Source: Stenotrophomonas maltophilia D457 (GTDB lineage: Bacteria > Pseudomonadota > Gammaproteobacteria > Xanthomonadales > Xanthomonadaceae). From it: a DNA stretch of 64,000 nucleotides. A model generated the notes under the pieces. That model worked only from the letters and a program-made list of their open reading frames with translations, did no database searches and was not told the origin of the DNA. The translations under genes and the position numbers were made by a program. Of this stretch, positions 18,431 to 29,338 are shown piece after piece; position 1 is the first letter of the stretch; every line of letters begins with the position of its first letter. The stretch is from the NCBI RefSeq assembly GCF_000284595.1, contig NC_017671.1:3381001-3445000 (forward strand), read 5' to 3'.

Positions 18431-18468
18431 CGAAGGCCCGGGCCGTTGCCCGGGCCTTCGTCGTTTTC
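18431..18468 (+). terminator. intrinsic terminator after the receptor gene
   Basis: A 13-bp perfect stem (CGAAGGCCCGGGC, loop CGTT) is followed by the T-rich stretch TCGTTTTC, 22 bases after the receptor stop codon. Confidence 0.8.
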
Positions 18469-18576
18469 ACGCGGGCCGGTTCCTGCAGGCTGGTGCTTGC
18501 CTGCTGACTCTTGCGGACATGTTCACGAGGACATGGCTACCGTATGCTCGCGGCATTCGCGCCGCAGGGGATCTCC

Positions 18577-19998
18577 ATGGCCGCGACATCGCAACGGCTG
18601 GGCCTGCCCGCGTTGACTGCACTGGTAGTCGGCTCGATGGTCGGCGCCGGCATCTTTTCACTGCCGCAGAACGTCGCGCGCAGCGCCGGCCCGGCCGCCG
18701 CCTTGATCGGCTGGGCGGTCAGTGGCGCCGGCATGCTGATGCTGGCCTTCGTGTTCCAGGCCCTGGCCAATCGTCGCCCCGACCTGGATACCGGCATCTA
18801 CGCCTATGCGCGCGAAGGCTTCGGCAACTACATCGGCTTCTCCGCGGCGTGGGGCTACTGGGTGGCGTCGGTGCTCGGCAACGCCAGCTTCTTCGTACTG
18901 ATCTTCAGTGGCCTCGGCCACTTCGTGCCGGTCCTCGGCGAAGGCAATACACCCGCCGCCGTGGCCGCTTCATCACTGCTGCTGTGGACCGTGCACCTGC
19001 TGGTGCTGCGCGGCCTGCGCACGGCCGCCATCGTCAACGGCCTGGTGACGGTGGCCAAGCTGCTGCCCATCGCGTTGTTCCTGATCCTGGCGGCGGGCGC
19101 GTTCCGCATGGACGTGTTCCGCGCCGATTTCCTCGGTACGCCCGCACTCGGCGACCTCGGCCAGCAGCTGCGCGGCATGATGCTGGTGACCGTGTGGGTG
19201 TTCATCGGCATCGAAGGGGCCAGCATCTATTCGCGACGTGCCGCGCGCCGTGCCGACGTCGGCCGTGCCACGGTGATCGGTTTCCTCGGGGTCTGGCTGC
19301 TGCTGGTACTGGTCAGCCTGCTGTCGATGGGCGTGCTGTCGCAGGCCGAACTGGCCGGGCTGCCCAATCCGTCGATGGCCTACGTGCTGCGCGCCATCGT
19401 CGGCGAATGGGGCGCGACGGTGATCATCATCGGTTCGATCGTCTCCGTACTCGGCGCATTGCTGGCCTGGGTGCTGCTGTGCGCCGAAGTGCTGTATGCC
19501 GCCGCCGGTGATGGCACCATGCCGGCCTTCCTCGGCCGCGAGAACGCGCGTGGCGTGCCGGCCAATGCACTGTGGTTGAGCAATGGCCTGATCCAGTTGT
19601 TCCTGCTGATGGTGCTGGTCAGTTCGGGCAGCTACACCGGGCTGGTGCTGCTCGCTGCGTCGATGAGCCTGGTGCCCTACTTCCTGTCCACCGCGTTCGG
19701 CGTGCAGCTGGCCTGGCGCGGGCAGGCCTACGCCGGCGAACCAGGCGTGCGCTGGCGCGATTTCGGGGTCGCACTGCTGGCCAGCGCCTATGCGCTGTGG
19801 CTGGTGTATGCCGGCGGCCTGGACAACCTGCTGCTGTCGGTACTGCTGTACGTGCCCGGCGTGGTGTTGTTCGCTTTGACCCGGCGCCAGCGCGGCGAGC
19901 GGGTATTCACGCGCTGGGAGTGGGTACTGTTCGGCGCGATCCTGGCGGTGGCGATCGCCACGCTGGTGGCCTTCTGCAGAGGTGAGCTGGCACTGTAG
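18577..19998 (+). CDS. APC-family basic amino-acid antiporter (ArcD-like)
   Basis: The 474-aa inner-membrane protein has about 12-13 hydrophobic segments. The first carries the APC substrate motif GSMVGAGIFSLPQNVA, and IGWAVSGAGMLMLAFVFQALA and YAYAREGFGNYIGFSAAWGYW follow, all close to arginine:ornithine antiporters of the ArcD group. No arcA, arcB or arcC gene is near, so the physiological substrate is uncertain; lysine, arginine or polyamine exchange are possible. The ATG at 18577 follows GGGGA; an in-frame ATG at 18544 is an alternative. The TAG stop codon lies in the GTAG of the REP at 19995. Confidence 0.87.
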   Translation: MAATSQRLGLPALTALVVGSMVGAGIFSLPQNVARSAGPAAALIGWAVSGAGMLMLAFVFQALANRRPDLDTGIYAYAREGFGNYIGFSAAWGYWVASVLGNASFFVLIFSGLGHFVPVLGEGNTPAAVAASSLLLWTVHLLVLRGLRTAAIVNGLVTVAKLLPIALFLILAAGAFRMDVFRADFLGTPALGDLGQQLRGMMLVTVWVFIGIEGASIYSRRAARRADVGRATVIGFLGVWLLLVLVSLLSMGVLSQAELAGLPNPSMAYVLRAIVGEWGATVIIIGSIVSVLGALLAWVLLCAEVLYAAAGDGTMPAFLGRENARGVPANALWLSNGLIQLFLLMVLVSSGSYTGLVLLAASMSLVPYFLSTAFGVQLAWRGQAYAGEPGVRWRDFGVALLASAYALWLVYAGGLDNLLLSVLLYVPGVVLFALTRRQRGERVFTRWEWVLFGAILAVAIATLVAFCRGELAL

Positions 19999-20051
19999 AG
20001 CCGAGCCCACGCTCGGCTTCACACAGGCAGCCGAGCATGGCTCGGCTCTAC
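19995..20051. repeat. SMAG-type REP inverted pair between convergent genes
   Basis: Two REP units face each other: GTAGAGCCGAGC-CCAC-GCTCGGC and GCCGAGC-ATG-GCTCGGCTCTAC. The outer GTAG tetranucleotides are at 19995-19998 and, inverted, at 20048-20051. The stop codons of both flanking genes (TAG at 19996-19998 on plus, TAG at 20048-20050 on minus) lie inside them. The foldback could also act as a two-way terminator and mRNA 3'-end protector. Confidence 0.9.
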
Positions 20052-21022
20052 AACTGGCGTTCCGCCAGCATGCCGATATCCTGCATCCAGCGCTCGGCCA
20101 GCTGCGGCCACGCCGCGACCGGTGCATCCTTCATGCGCAGCCCGAATGCGTGGCCGCCGCGTGCGAACAGATGCATTTCCACCGGCGCGCCCGCGTCCGC
20201 CAAGGCACGGTAATAGGCCAGCGATTCGCGCACGTCATCGGTGCGATCGTCGGTGGCCTGCGCGATGAACGTCGGCGGCACCTTGTCATCCACGGTGATG
20301 TCCCTGACCAGCGACAATCCCTTCCCGTGCCCTGCCCACAGGTGCCCGGAATACATCACCATCGCGAAATCGGGACGGCTGGGTTGCTCATCCGCAGCAT
20401 CGACCGGCGCGTAGCTGCGCAGCGCGTGCGTGCTCAGTCCCGCCACCACGTGACCACCGGCGGAAAAGCCGATCGCCCCGATCCGCTTCGGATTGATGGA
20501 CCAGCGCTCGGCCTGTGCGCGCAGCAGGCCCATTGCACGCTGTGCATCCTGCAGGGCCATCGGCACTTTCGGAATGTCGCGGCAGTTGCACTCGGGGTCC
20601 CGGTTCGGGCCAGAGGCTGGCACCCGGTACTTCAGCAATGCACAGGTGATGCCCTGTGCGGTCAGCCAGCCGCAGATCTCGCTGCCTTCCAGGTCCATCG
20701 CCAGCACCCGATAGCCTCCGCCAGGCACCACCATCACTGCGGTGCCGGTGGCCGGTCCCTTCGGTGGAAACACGGTGAGGGTCGGCGCAGCGACGTTCTG
20801 CAGCATCATCCAGTGTTCGCCACTGGCTTCGGAGATCACTTCGCTGACCTGCTCGGGCCCCTTCAACTTCGGCGGCGCGCTCACCGTGCCCTGCGGCCAC
20901 AACGGAAGCTCGGTGGTGCCCTGTGGCGGATGCCAGGTGGAAGGCGCGGCCTTCGTTGTGGCGAACGGCACCATCGCCAGCAGCAGGAAGCTCGAGGACA
21001 GCAGCACGCGCATGATCGGCAT
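20048..21022 (-). CDS. secreted alpha/beta hydrolase (esterase-like)
   Basis: The 324-aa product has a signal peptide (residues 1-25, MPIMRVLLSSSFLLLAMVPF then TTKAA). The hydrolase fold shows PGGGYRVLAMDLEG (oxyanion region), nucleophile motif GFSAGG, an acidic residue in QATDDRTDDV and the catalytic His in FARGGHAFGL. It resembles acetyl-xylan/pectin-acetyl esterase-like hydrolases, but the substrate is unknown. The start is ATG 21022 or 21013; the longer frame upstream crosses the tRNA-Asn and its terminator and cannot be real. It is convergent with the antiporter gene through a REP pair. Confidence 0.8.
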   Translation of the reverse strand: MPIMRVLLSSSFLLLAMVPFATTKAAPSTWHPPQGTTELPLWPQGTVSAPPKLKGPEQVSEVISEASGEHWMMLQNVAAPTLTVFPPKGPATGTAVMVVPGGGYRVLAMDLEGSEICGWLTAQGITCALLKYRVPASGPNRDPECNCRDIPKVPMALQDAQRAMGLLRAQAERWSINPKRIGAIGFSAGGHVVAGLSTHALRSYAPVDAADEQPSRPDFAMVMYSGHLWAGHGKGLSLVRDITVDDKVPPTFIAQATDDRTDDVRESLAYYRALADAGAPVEMHLFARGGHAFGLRMKDAPVAAWPQLAERWMQDIGMLAERQL

Positions 21023-21051
21023 CCATGGTTGCAGCAGCAGAGTGTAGCGAC

Positions 21052-21080
21052 AAAAAAAAACCTGCATCTTGCGATGCAGG
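21052..21080 (-). terminator. intrinsic terminator of tRNA-Asn
   Basis: On the minus strand an 8-bp stem CCTGCATC, loop GCAA and GATGCAGG are followed by nine T residues. It begins about 11 bases beyond the tRNA 3' end. Confidence 0.92.
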
Positions 21081-21090
21081 TTTCTCAAGG

Positions 21091-21167
21091 TGGCGCCCGA
21101 AGTTGGACTCGAACCAACGACCCCCTGATTAACAGTCAAGTGCTCTAACCGGCTGAGCTATTCGGGC
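21091..21167 (-). tRNA. tRNA-Asn (anticodon GTT)
   Basis: The 77-nt sequence folds as a full cloverleaf: acceptor GCCCGAA/TTCGGGC, D-stem GCTC/GAGC, anticodon stem CTTGA/TCAGG around CTGTTAA (anticodon GTT), T-arm GTTGG-TTCGAGT-CCAAC. CCA is encoded at 21093-21091. It lies 22 bp after the rlmH stop codon, with its own -10 box and terminator. Confidence 0.98.
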
Positions 21168-21175
21168 AGACGACT

Positions 21176-21181
21176 AGTATA
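21176..21181 (-). promoter_or_regulatory. probable -10 box of tRNA-Asn
   Basis: TATACT on the minus strand ends eight bases before the tRNA 5' end. The -35 region would lie across the end of rlmH and shows no good hexamer. The start point would nearly coincide with the mature 5' end. Confidence 0.55.
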
Positions 21182-21189
21182 ACCACTCT

Positions 21190-21660
21190 TCACGCGCGAT
21201 GGTAGGGGTGATTGGCAATCATTGCGGCGGCCCGATACAGCTGCTCGGCCACCACCAGGCGCACCAGCATGTGCGGCAGCGTCAGCGGTCCGATCGACCA
21301 CTTCTCATCGGCCAGCGCGGACACCTCCGGCGAATGCCCTTCCGGGCCACCAATCAGGAACGCCAGGTCGCGGCCCTGCCCGCGCCAATGCTCCAGGCGC
21401 TGTGCCAGCTGCTCGGAACTCAGCTGTCGTCCTGGCACATCCAGTGCCACCACATAGGCGTTCTTCGGCAGCGCAGCGATGACCCGCTTGCCTTCCTCTT
21501 CAGTGGCGCGGCGCGGATCACGCCCCTTGCCGCGCAAGCCGGGCTCGATTTCCACCAGCTCGAACGGCAGCCAGTGCGACAGCCGCTTCTGGTACTCGGC
21601 GAAGCCCTGCGCGACCCAGCTGGGCGCGCGTTCACCGGTGGCGATCAGGCGGGCTTTCAT
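21190..21660 (-). CDS. rlmH: 23S rRNA (pseudouridine1915-N3)-methyltransferase RlmH
   Basis: RlmH is a SPOUT methyltransferase that methylates pseudouridine 1915 in helix 69 of the 70S ribosome. The 156-aa protein matches the family end to end. Key parts are LDVPGRQLSSEQLA, the AdoMet loop FLIGGPEGHSPEV and the C-terminal LPHMLVRLVVAEQLYRA knot, ending ANHPYHRA. TGGAGGT precedes the ATG. It lies downstream of rsfS, which acts on the same ribosome. Confidence 0.97.
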   Translation of the reverse strand: MKARLIATGERAPSWVAQGFAEYQKRLSHWLPFELVEIEPGLRGKGRDPRRATEEEGKRVIAALPKNAYVVALDVPGRQLSSEQLAQRLEHWRGQGRDLAFLIGGPEGHSPEVSALADEKWSIGPLTLPHMLVRLVVAEQLYRAAAMIANHPYHRA

Positions 21661-21682
21661 CTACACGGACCTCCAAAACGTC

Positions 21683-21703
21683 GACGGCGCCATCGGCGCC
21701 GTC
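21683..21703 (-). terminator. intercistronic hairpin between rsfS and rlmH
   Basis: A perfect 9-bp stem (GACGGCGCC, 3-nt loop, GGCGCCGTC) is followed on the minus strand by GACGTTTTGG and then the rlmH ribosome-binding site. It may attenuate read-through into rlmH or stabilise the rsfS mRNA end; the T-tract is weak. Confidence 0.45.
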
Positions 21704-21726
21704 GAAGGGATGCATCAACGTGCGGC

Positions 21727-22137
21727 TCAGGCCACTTCGTCGTCGCTGGACGGCGGCTGGTCGCCAACGGTCCACAGGCGCTCGAGGGCGTAGAACTCAC
21801 GCACGCGCGGCAGCATCACGTGGACGATCACGTCGCCCAGATCGACCAGCACCCACTCGGCTTCGCGCTCGCCTTCAACACCCAGCGGCATCACGTCGAT
21901 GTTCTTGGCGAAGCGCACGACTTCATCGGCGATCGACTTGACGTGGCGGGTCGAGGTGCCCGAAACGACGATCATGTAGTCGGCAACGCTGGACCGGCCG
22001 CGCACGTCGATCTCGACCAGGTCCTTGGCCTTCAGGTCTTCGGTGGCTTGGCGGACGCTGGCCAGCAGTTCCGGCACGGACGGCGGCGGGCTGGGCAGAT
22101 CGACCTTGATGGTCTGGGGCTGGGTCTGGTTGCTCAA
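21727..22137 (-). CDS. rsfS: ribosomal silencing factor RsfS
   Basis: RsfS binds ribosomal protein uL14 and keeps 50S from joining 30S under starvation. The 136-aa protein has the conserved LKAKDLVEIDVRG, DYMIVVSGTSTRHVKSIAD and WVLVDLGDVIVHVMLPRVREFYALERLW segments. The N-terminal 25 residues (LPSPPPSVPELLA) are an extension relative to E. coli, and the C-terminal tail is acidic. It lies 58 bp after nadD. Confidence 0.96.
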   Translation of the reverse strand: MSNQTQPQTIKVDLPSPPPSVPELLASVRQATEDLKAKDLVEIDVRGRSSVADYMIVVSGTSTRHVKSIADEVVRFAKNIDVMPLGVEGEREAEWVLVDLGDVIVHVMLPRVREFYALERLWTVGDQPPSSDDEVA

Positions 22138-22195
22138 AGTGGATCGACTCGATAAACGTGGGGGCGATTATACGGGGATGGCACGGCGGCGCCAT

Positions 22196-22861
22196 TCACG
22201 CTGTGGCCGGGCGGTACAGCCCGTGTGCAGCGACGTAGTCCGCGACGGCCGGCGGCAGCAGGGCGCGCCAGGGGCCACCGGCGGCGATCTGCGAGCGCAC
22301 GGCGCTGGCCGATTCCTCGCGCAGCGGGTGGTGCAGGCGCAGGATGCGCCCGGCCGGGCTGGCGAACAGGGCCTGTTCGTTGTCGGCCCAGCGCCCCTGC
22401 AGGGCACGCCCCAGTTCACCGTCGATCGACGCCTGCAGCGGGCTGCCCGGCCGCTCGGCCACCACGAAGTGGGCCAGCCCGAACAGGGCCTCCCATTCGT
22501 GCCAGCCGGACAGGCCCAGCAGGCTGTCGGCGCCCACCAGCCAGGCCAGTGGCCGGCTTGGGCCCAGCTCGCCACGCAGCTCGCGCAGGGTATCGACGGT
22601 GTAGGACGGACGACCGGGATAGCGCGTGGCACGGTCCAGTTCACGACGGTCCAGCAGCAGGCCCGGTTCGTCGCCGATGGCCAGCGACAACATGGTGCAG
22701 CGCTGCTCGGCGGTAGCGCCGGGCACCGCACGGTGCGGCGGATCGCCTGCCGGCAACATGCGCACGGCCACCTGCAGTTCGTCCCGGGCGGCTCGCGCGA
22801 TTGCCAGATGCCCCAGGTGCACCGGATCGAAGGTGCCCCCGTAATAGATCCGCAGGCTCAT
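22196..22861 (-). CDS. nadD: nicotinate-nucleotide adenylyltransferase
   Basis: NadD transfers AMP from ATP to nicotinic acid mononucleotide in NAD synthesis. The nucleotidyltransferase motif GGTFDPVHLGHLAIA is at residues 9-23, with the HxGH signature as HLGH. LVGADSLLGLSGWHEWEALF and the C-terminal SASAVRSQIA (ISSTxIR-like) motifs are present. At 221 aa it has normal length. It starts 3 bp after the holA stop codon. Confidence 0.96.
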   Translation of the reverse strand: MSLRIYYGGTFDPVHLGHLAIARAARDELQVAVRMLPAGDPPHRAVPGATAEQRCTMLSLAIGDEPGLLLDRRELDRATRYPGRPSYTVDTLRELRGELGPSRPLAWLVGADSLLGLSGWHEWEALFGLAHFVVAERPGSPLQASIDGELGRALQGRWADNEQALFASPAGRILRLHHPLREESASAVRSQIAAGGPWRALLPPAVADYVAAHGLYRPATA

Positions 22862-22864
22862 CGC

Positions 22865-23902
22865 TCAGGCCCGCGCCAGCAGGCGCACGGCACGCGGTTC
22901 GGCCACGGCCACCAGCAGGCGCTCCAGCGCCAGCCAGGCATCGCCGTCGGCCCGCCCCTTGGCGATGCGGTCGACCAGCCCGGCTTCGGCCACGAAGCGT
23001 TCCCAGCGCTTGCCTTCCGGGTGCCGCTGCAGCGCGCGCTTGTAGGGCGCCTGCCGTGATTCCCAGATGCCACGCGATTTCATTTCGGCGGCCAGGTTGC
23101 CGCCACGGGCCTGCACACGGGCCAGGCCGGCACCGGCCAGCAGTTCACGGATCACGATCGGCATCAGTGCGGCCACCGCTTCGCCTTCGCCGCGCAGGCC
23201 AGCCAGCATGCGCAGCACGGCCGGCGGCTGGCCGGAGAACGTCGCCTCCACCAGCCGGAACACGTCGTAGCGGGCAGCGTCAGCCACCAGCGATTCCATC
23301 CGCTCCACATCCAGCGGCTGGCCATCGGCCAACAGCGCCAGCTTGTCGATTTCCTGGGCGGCGGCCAGCAGGTTGCCCTCCACCCGCTCGGCCAGGCGTT
23401 GCACGGCGGCCGGGTCGGCACGCAGGCCCTTGCCGCGCAGGCGGCGCTCGATCCAGTCCGGCAGTTCGTGCAGTTTGATCGCCCAGGCCACCGACAGCAC
23501 GCCGATGCGGCTGACCGCCTCGGCCCACTTGCCCTGATGGGCCTTGCTCCATTCATTGGCGGTGATCATCAGCACCACGTCCGGCGCCGGATTGGCGCAG
23601 AACTGGCTGATCACTTCGGCGCCGTCCTTGCCGGGCTTGCCGCTGGGCAGGCGCACCTCGACCAGGCGGCGGGCGCTGAACAGGCTGGGCGCATTGAAGC
23701 TGGCGTCGAGCTGGTTCCAGTCGAAATCCCGCCCGTCGGCGTCGAACACTTCGCGTTCGCCGATGCCGGAGGCGCGCGCGCGCGCGCGGACGGCATCTGC
23801 CGCCTCCAGCACGCGCAGGGTTTCCGGGCCTGCGATCAGGTACACCGGCGCCAACGGGGTGTCAGCGCCCTGGCTGGCCAGCTGCTCCGGACGCAGTTCC
23901 AT
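22865..23902 (-). CDS. holA: DNA polymerase III delta subunit
   Basis: HolA is the clamp-opening wrench of the gamma/delta clamp loader, which loads the beta sliding clamp. The 345-aa protein starts with MELRPEQLASQG and PVYLIAGPETLRVLEAADAVR. It continues with SLFSARRLVEVRLPSGKPGKDG and the conserved CRLEGNLLAA-like RVEGNLLAAAQEIDKLALL region. It is sandwiched between lptE and nadD with gaps of 12 and 3 bp, the conserved gammaproteobacterial order. Confidence 0.95.
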   Translation of the reverse strand: MELRPEQLASQGADTPLAPVYLIAGPETLRVLEAADAVRARARASGIGEREVFDADGRDFDWNQLDASFNAPSLFSARRLVEVRLPSGKPGKDGAEVISQFCANPAPDVVLMITANEWSKAHQGKWAEAVSRIGVLSVAWAIKLHELPDWIERRLRGKGLRADPAAVQRLAERVEGNLLAAAQEIDKLALLADGQPLDVERMESLVADAARYDVFRLVEATFSGQPPAVLRMLAGLRGEGEAVAALMPIVIRELLAGAGLARVQARGGNLAAEMKSRGIWESRQAPYKRALQRHPEGKRWERFVAEAGLVDRIAKGRADGDAWLALERLLVAVAEPRAVRLLARA

Positions 23903-23914
23903 CGTCGCTTCCGC

Positions 23915-24490
23915 TCAGTGCTTGGCGTCGGCGGCCGGCACCGCACCCTCGATCGGTTTGGCCTTCGGCGCGGACAGGCTGCCGCCCTTCTCGATCTCGG
24001 CGCGGACCACGCTGTCGATACGGCGGATGATCGAGGCGGACATTTCCCGGCGCAGCTCCGTGGCCAGGATTTCGCGTTCGGTGGTGGTACCGGTGGCGTC
24101 GGTCGGCGGCGACACATAGTCGCGCGACAGTTCGATCACCTGCTGCGGCACCAGTTCGCTGCCATCCTCGCGACGGAAGATGAAGATCACCGCGTAGCGC
24201 AGGCTGTATTCCTGTGCGCGGCCCTGCGAGTCGATGGCGATCGGCAGGTCACCCCAGCGCTCGGACAGCACCTGCAGCTGGGCGTTGGGTCCCTTGCTGT
24301 CCTCATCGGCCAGCTTGGCACCGGAGGCCAGCAGGCTGCGGTTGAGCAGCTTGACCAGTTCACTGTACGGGGCGGTGGAGACCACCTTCACCGGGGCAGT
24401 GTCGGTCGGCAGCATCAGCTTGTTGCGCAGATGGAAACCGCAGCCGGCGAGGCCGAGGACAAGAACGAGGGCAAGCAGGATTCGGGTCAT
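23915..24490 (-). CDS. lptE: LPS-assembly lipoprotein LptE
   Basis: LptE plugs the LptD barrel and helps insert LPS into the outer leaflet. The 191-aa product begins with a lipoprotein signal MTRILLALVLVLGLAGC, with the lipobox LAGC placing the lipidated Cys at residue 17. GFHLRNKLMLP follows, typical of LptE. The C-terminal tail (SLSAPKAKPIEGAVPAADAKH) is low-complexity and longer than in E. coli. The chosen ATG at 24490 gives a standard signal peptide; an upstream in-frame ATG would add ten non-conserved residues. Confidence 0.92.
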   Translation of the reverse strand: MTRILLALVLVLGLAGCGFHLRNKLMLPTDTAPVKVVSTAPYSELVKLLNRSLLASGAKLADEDSKGPNAQLQVLSERWGDLPIAIDSQGRAQEYSLRYAVIFIFRREDGSELVPQQVIELSRDYVSPPTDATGTTTEREILATELRREMSASIIRRIDSVVRAEIEKGGSLSAPKAKPIEGAVPAADAKH

Positions 24491-24589
24491 GGAGACAGTC
24501 TGGCGGAGCCGGGCGATCACGGCAACACACAGCGTGCCCGAAGCCGCGTGAATGCAGGGCCATCAGGCGCCCGGCCCTGCTCATGAAAT

Positions 24590-24620
24590 GGCACCGGCCA
24601 CCGCGCGGGTGACCGGTGCC
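24590..24620 (-). terminator. hairpin after leuS
   Basis: On the minus strand GGCACCGGTCACC pairs with GGTGGCCGGTGCC around a GCGC loop, followed by ATTTC, just past the leuS stop codon. It may partly separate leuS from lptE-holA-nadD. A second smaller GCAGGGCC/GGCCCTGC stem lies at 24554-24580. Confidence 0.55.
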
Positions 24621-24627
24621 GGGGACA

Positions 24628-27375
<2,748 letters not shown>

Positions 27376-27975
27376 TCAGCGCGGACGCGACAGCGGCAGG
27401 GCCGCCGCCAGCCAGACCAGCCAGCAGGCGAACGCGAGCCGTTGTGCCATCGGCGCCGGCAGTGTGCCCTGCAGGGCGAACGCCGCCAGTGCGGCCAGCA
27501 CGCCGCAGCCCAGGACCACTGCGCCCAAGGCCCGGCCATGCGCCTGGCGCAGATGGGACACGCCCAGCAGCACGGTGCCGGCGACGAAACCCAGTACCCA
27601 GATCATCCAGGCGCTGGCATGCAACTGGCTGGCGGGCCCATGCAGGTCATCCACGTCCAGTGGCAGCAGCCCCATCGCGGCAAAGGCCAGACCGGCCAGC
27701 AGCAGCATCTGGCTGCCGACCCGTGGCGCCCAGCCAGCAGTGGCCGGCAGACTGCGTCGCAGGCGTTCAGCCACCCCCACCGCCAGCACGCCGGGCAGCA
27801 CGAAACCCAGCAGGTTGAAGGCCAGCGCATGCGGTACACCGCGCGCACCCAGCAGCGCCACCGGGTGGCGAGCCTGGGCATAGCCGTCCAGGCCGGCACC
27901 GAAGCCGGCCACGGCCAGGACGAATACGACTGCCGCAAGCAGCCCCAACCAACGATCAAGCCGGACCACGGACAT
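27376..27975 (-). CDS. DUF998 integral membrane protein
   Basis: The 199-aa product has about six predicted membrane segments. The stretch QARHPVALLGARGVPHALAF followed by NLLGFVLPG is characteristic of DUF998, and MGLLPLDVDDLHGPASQLH before the fourth segment is another shared motif. Function is unknown; the protein is predicted to sit in the inner membrane. The ATG at 27975 has AGGTGA nine bases upstream; a TTG at 27984 is possible. It is read away from leuS, 105 bp upstream of it. Confidence 0.8.
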   Translation of the reverse strand: MSVVRLDRWLGLLAAVVFVLAVAGFGAGLDGYAQARHPVALLGARGVPHALAFNLLGFVLPGVLAVGVAERLRRSLPATAGWAPRVGSQMLLLAGLAFAAMGLLPLDVDDLHGPASQLHASAWMIWVLGFVAGTVLLGVSHLRQAHGRALGAVVLGCGVLAALAAFALQGTLPAPMAQRLAFACWLVWLAAALPLSRPR

Positions 27976-28236
27976 TGCGCGCAATCACCTGGAAAGGAAT
28001 GGACCACGGCATTGTCGCGGTAGCGGCGCGATGCGCCAAGCGCGGCGCATTCCAGAGCAATTCAATATCCGCCTGCTGCGCCTACCGTGATGCTCGAGGC
28101 ATGGCAGTTCCGCCCTGTCGCAAGCGCGCCTCCCCATCGAAGCCTGTCGCCTCCGGCTAGTGGGTGATCCACACGCTGCACTGCGCCCCTGCCGGCCCGC
28201 CAGCACCACTCGAGGGCGTACTCCGTGATGGCAGGG

Positions 28237-28267
28237 TTGAGACCGACATCGATCGTCACCATAGAAT
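28237..28267 (+). promoter_or_regulatory. candidate cnoX promoter
   Basis: TTGAGA (28237-28242) and TAGAAT (28262-28267) with a 19-bp spacer precede cnoX. A start near 28274 would give a very short leader before the in-frame ATG at 28278. The rest of the 28000-28236 gap shows no gene or repeat that I can support. Confidence 0.4.
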
Positions 28268-28298
28268 CGGTCTCCAGATGCCAAGCGATGCCTCCCCC

Positions 28299-29156
28299 AT
28301 GACCGAGACGACCTACGTATTCGACGCCACCACTGCGACCTTCGAGGCCGAAGTCCTGCAGAAGTCGCTGCAGACGCCGGTGCTGGTCGACTTCTGGGCC
28401 ACCTGGTGCGGGCCGTGCAAGACCCTGGGCCCGATGCTGGAAAAGCTGGCTGCCGAGTACAACGGCGCTTTCGAGCTGGCCAAGGTCGATGTCGACAAGG
28501 AACAGCAGATCGCGGCGGCCTTCCAGATCCGCTCGGTGCCCACCGTGTTCCTGGTCAAGGGCGGCCAGCTGGTGGACGGCTTCCCCGGCGCCATTCCGGA
28601 AGGCCAGCTGCGTGAATTCCTGGCCCAGCACGGCATCGTGCCGGCCGATGTCGGCGATGCCGCCCCTGAGGATGACGCCCCGCTGGACCCGCAGGCGCAG
28701 GTCGACGTACTGCGCGCGCAGATCGCCGCCGAGCCGGACAAGGATGAGCTGAAGCTCGACCTGGCCCTGGCCCTGCTGCAGATCGGCGGCGTGGACGAGG
28801 CCGGTACCCTGATCGACGGCCTGCCGGCCAATCTGGCCACCGACGACCGCGCCGTGCGCGCCCGTGCCCGCCTGGCCTTCGCCGCTGCGCTGAAGGATGC
28901 CCCGGCGGCCGAGGTGCTGGAGGCCCGCATCGCCGCTGATGGCAAGGATCTCAAGGCCCGCCACCTGCGCGGCGTGCAGCTGCTGCTGGGCGGGCATGAC
29001 GAGGCCGCCCTGGCGCAGTTCCTGGAAATGCTGCGGATCGACCGTGGATTCGAGGAGAGCCTGCCACGCAAAGCCTTGATCGACGCCTTCAATGTGATCT
29101 CCGACGAGGACCTGGTGGGCCAGTACCGCCGCAGGATGGCGTCGCTGCTGTTCTGA
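28299..29156 (+). CDS. cnoX: chaperedoxin CnoX (YbbN), thioredoxin plus TPR
   Basis: The N-terminal thioredoxin domain (residues 1-110) keeps the active site WCGPC (36-40) and the cis-proline motif SVPTVFLVKGG. The C-terminal half is helical TPR (LDLALALLQIGGVDEAGTLID onward). CnoX protects proteins from chlorine stress and passes clients to GroEL. E. coli CnoX has lost the second active cysteine, whereas this one keeps CxxC and may be redox-active. The 285-aa length matches. The start could be the ATG at 28278, seven codons upstream; neither start has a clear Shine-Dalgarno sequence. A small hairpin CTGAACGGA/TCCGTTCAG spans the stop codon region (29153-29178). Confidence 0.92.
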   Translation: MTETTYVFDATTATFEAEVLQKSLQTPVLVDFWATWCGPCKTLGPMLEKLAAEYNGAFELAKVDVDKEQQIAAAFQIRSVPTVFLVKGGQLVDGFPGAIPEGQLREFLAQHGIVPADVGDAAPEDDAPLDPQAQVDVLRAQIAAEPDKDELKLDLALALLQIGGVDEAGTLIDGLPANLATDDRAVRARARLAFAAALKDAPAAEVLEARIAADGKDLKARHLRGVQLLLGGHDEAALAQFLEMLRIDRGFEESLPRKALIDAFNVISDEDLVGQYRRRMASLLF

Positions 29157-29338
29157 ACGGAAGCCCGCTCCGTTCAGAATCCCTGCACTGAACGCGGGCA
29201 ATAATGCGCGCGCTGGCGGCCTTGCGGTCGCCACGATCCGTTCGGGGGGATGAGGTCGGGGCCATGGGGTCTTGCAGCTGCACCCCCGCATTGCCGGGAT
29301 TGCAAACTGTGACCGTCGTCCGCTCTCTGTCGTTCGCC

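Noticed and set aside
21091..21167. tRNA-Asn as an integration site for a genomic island
   Set aside because: No integrase and no second copy of the tRNA 3' end are found; both flanks are ordinary genes.
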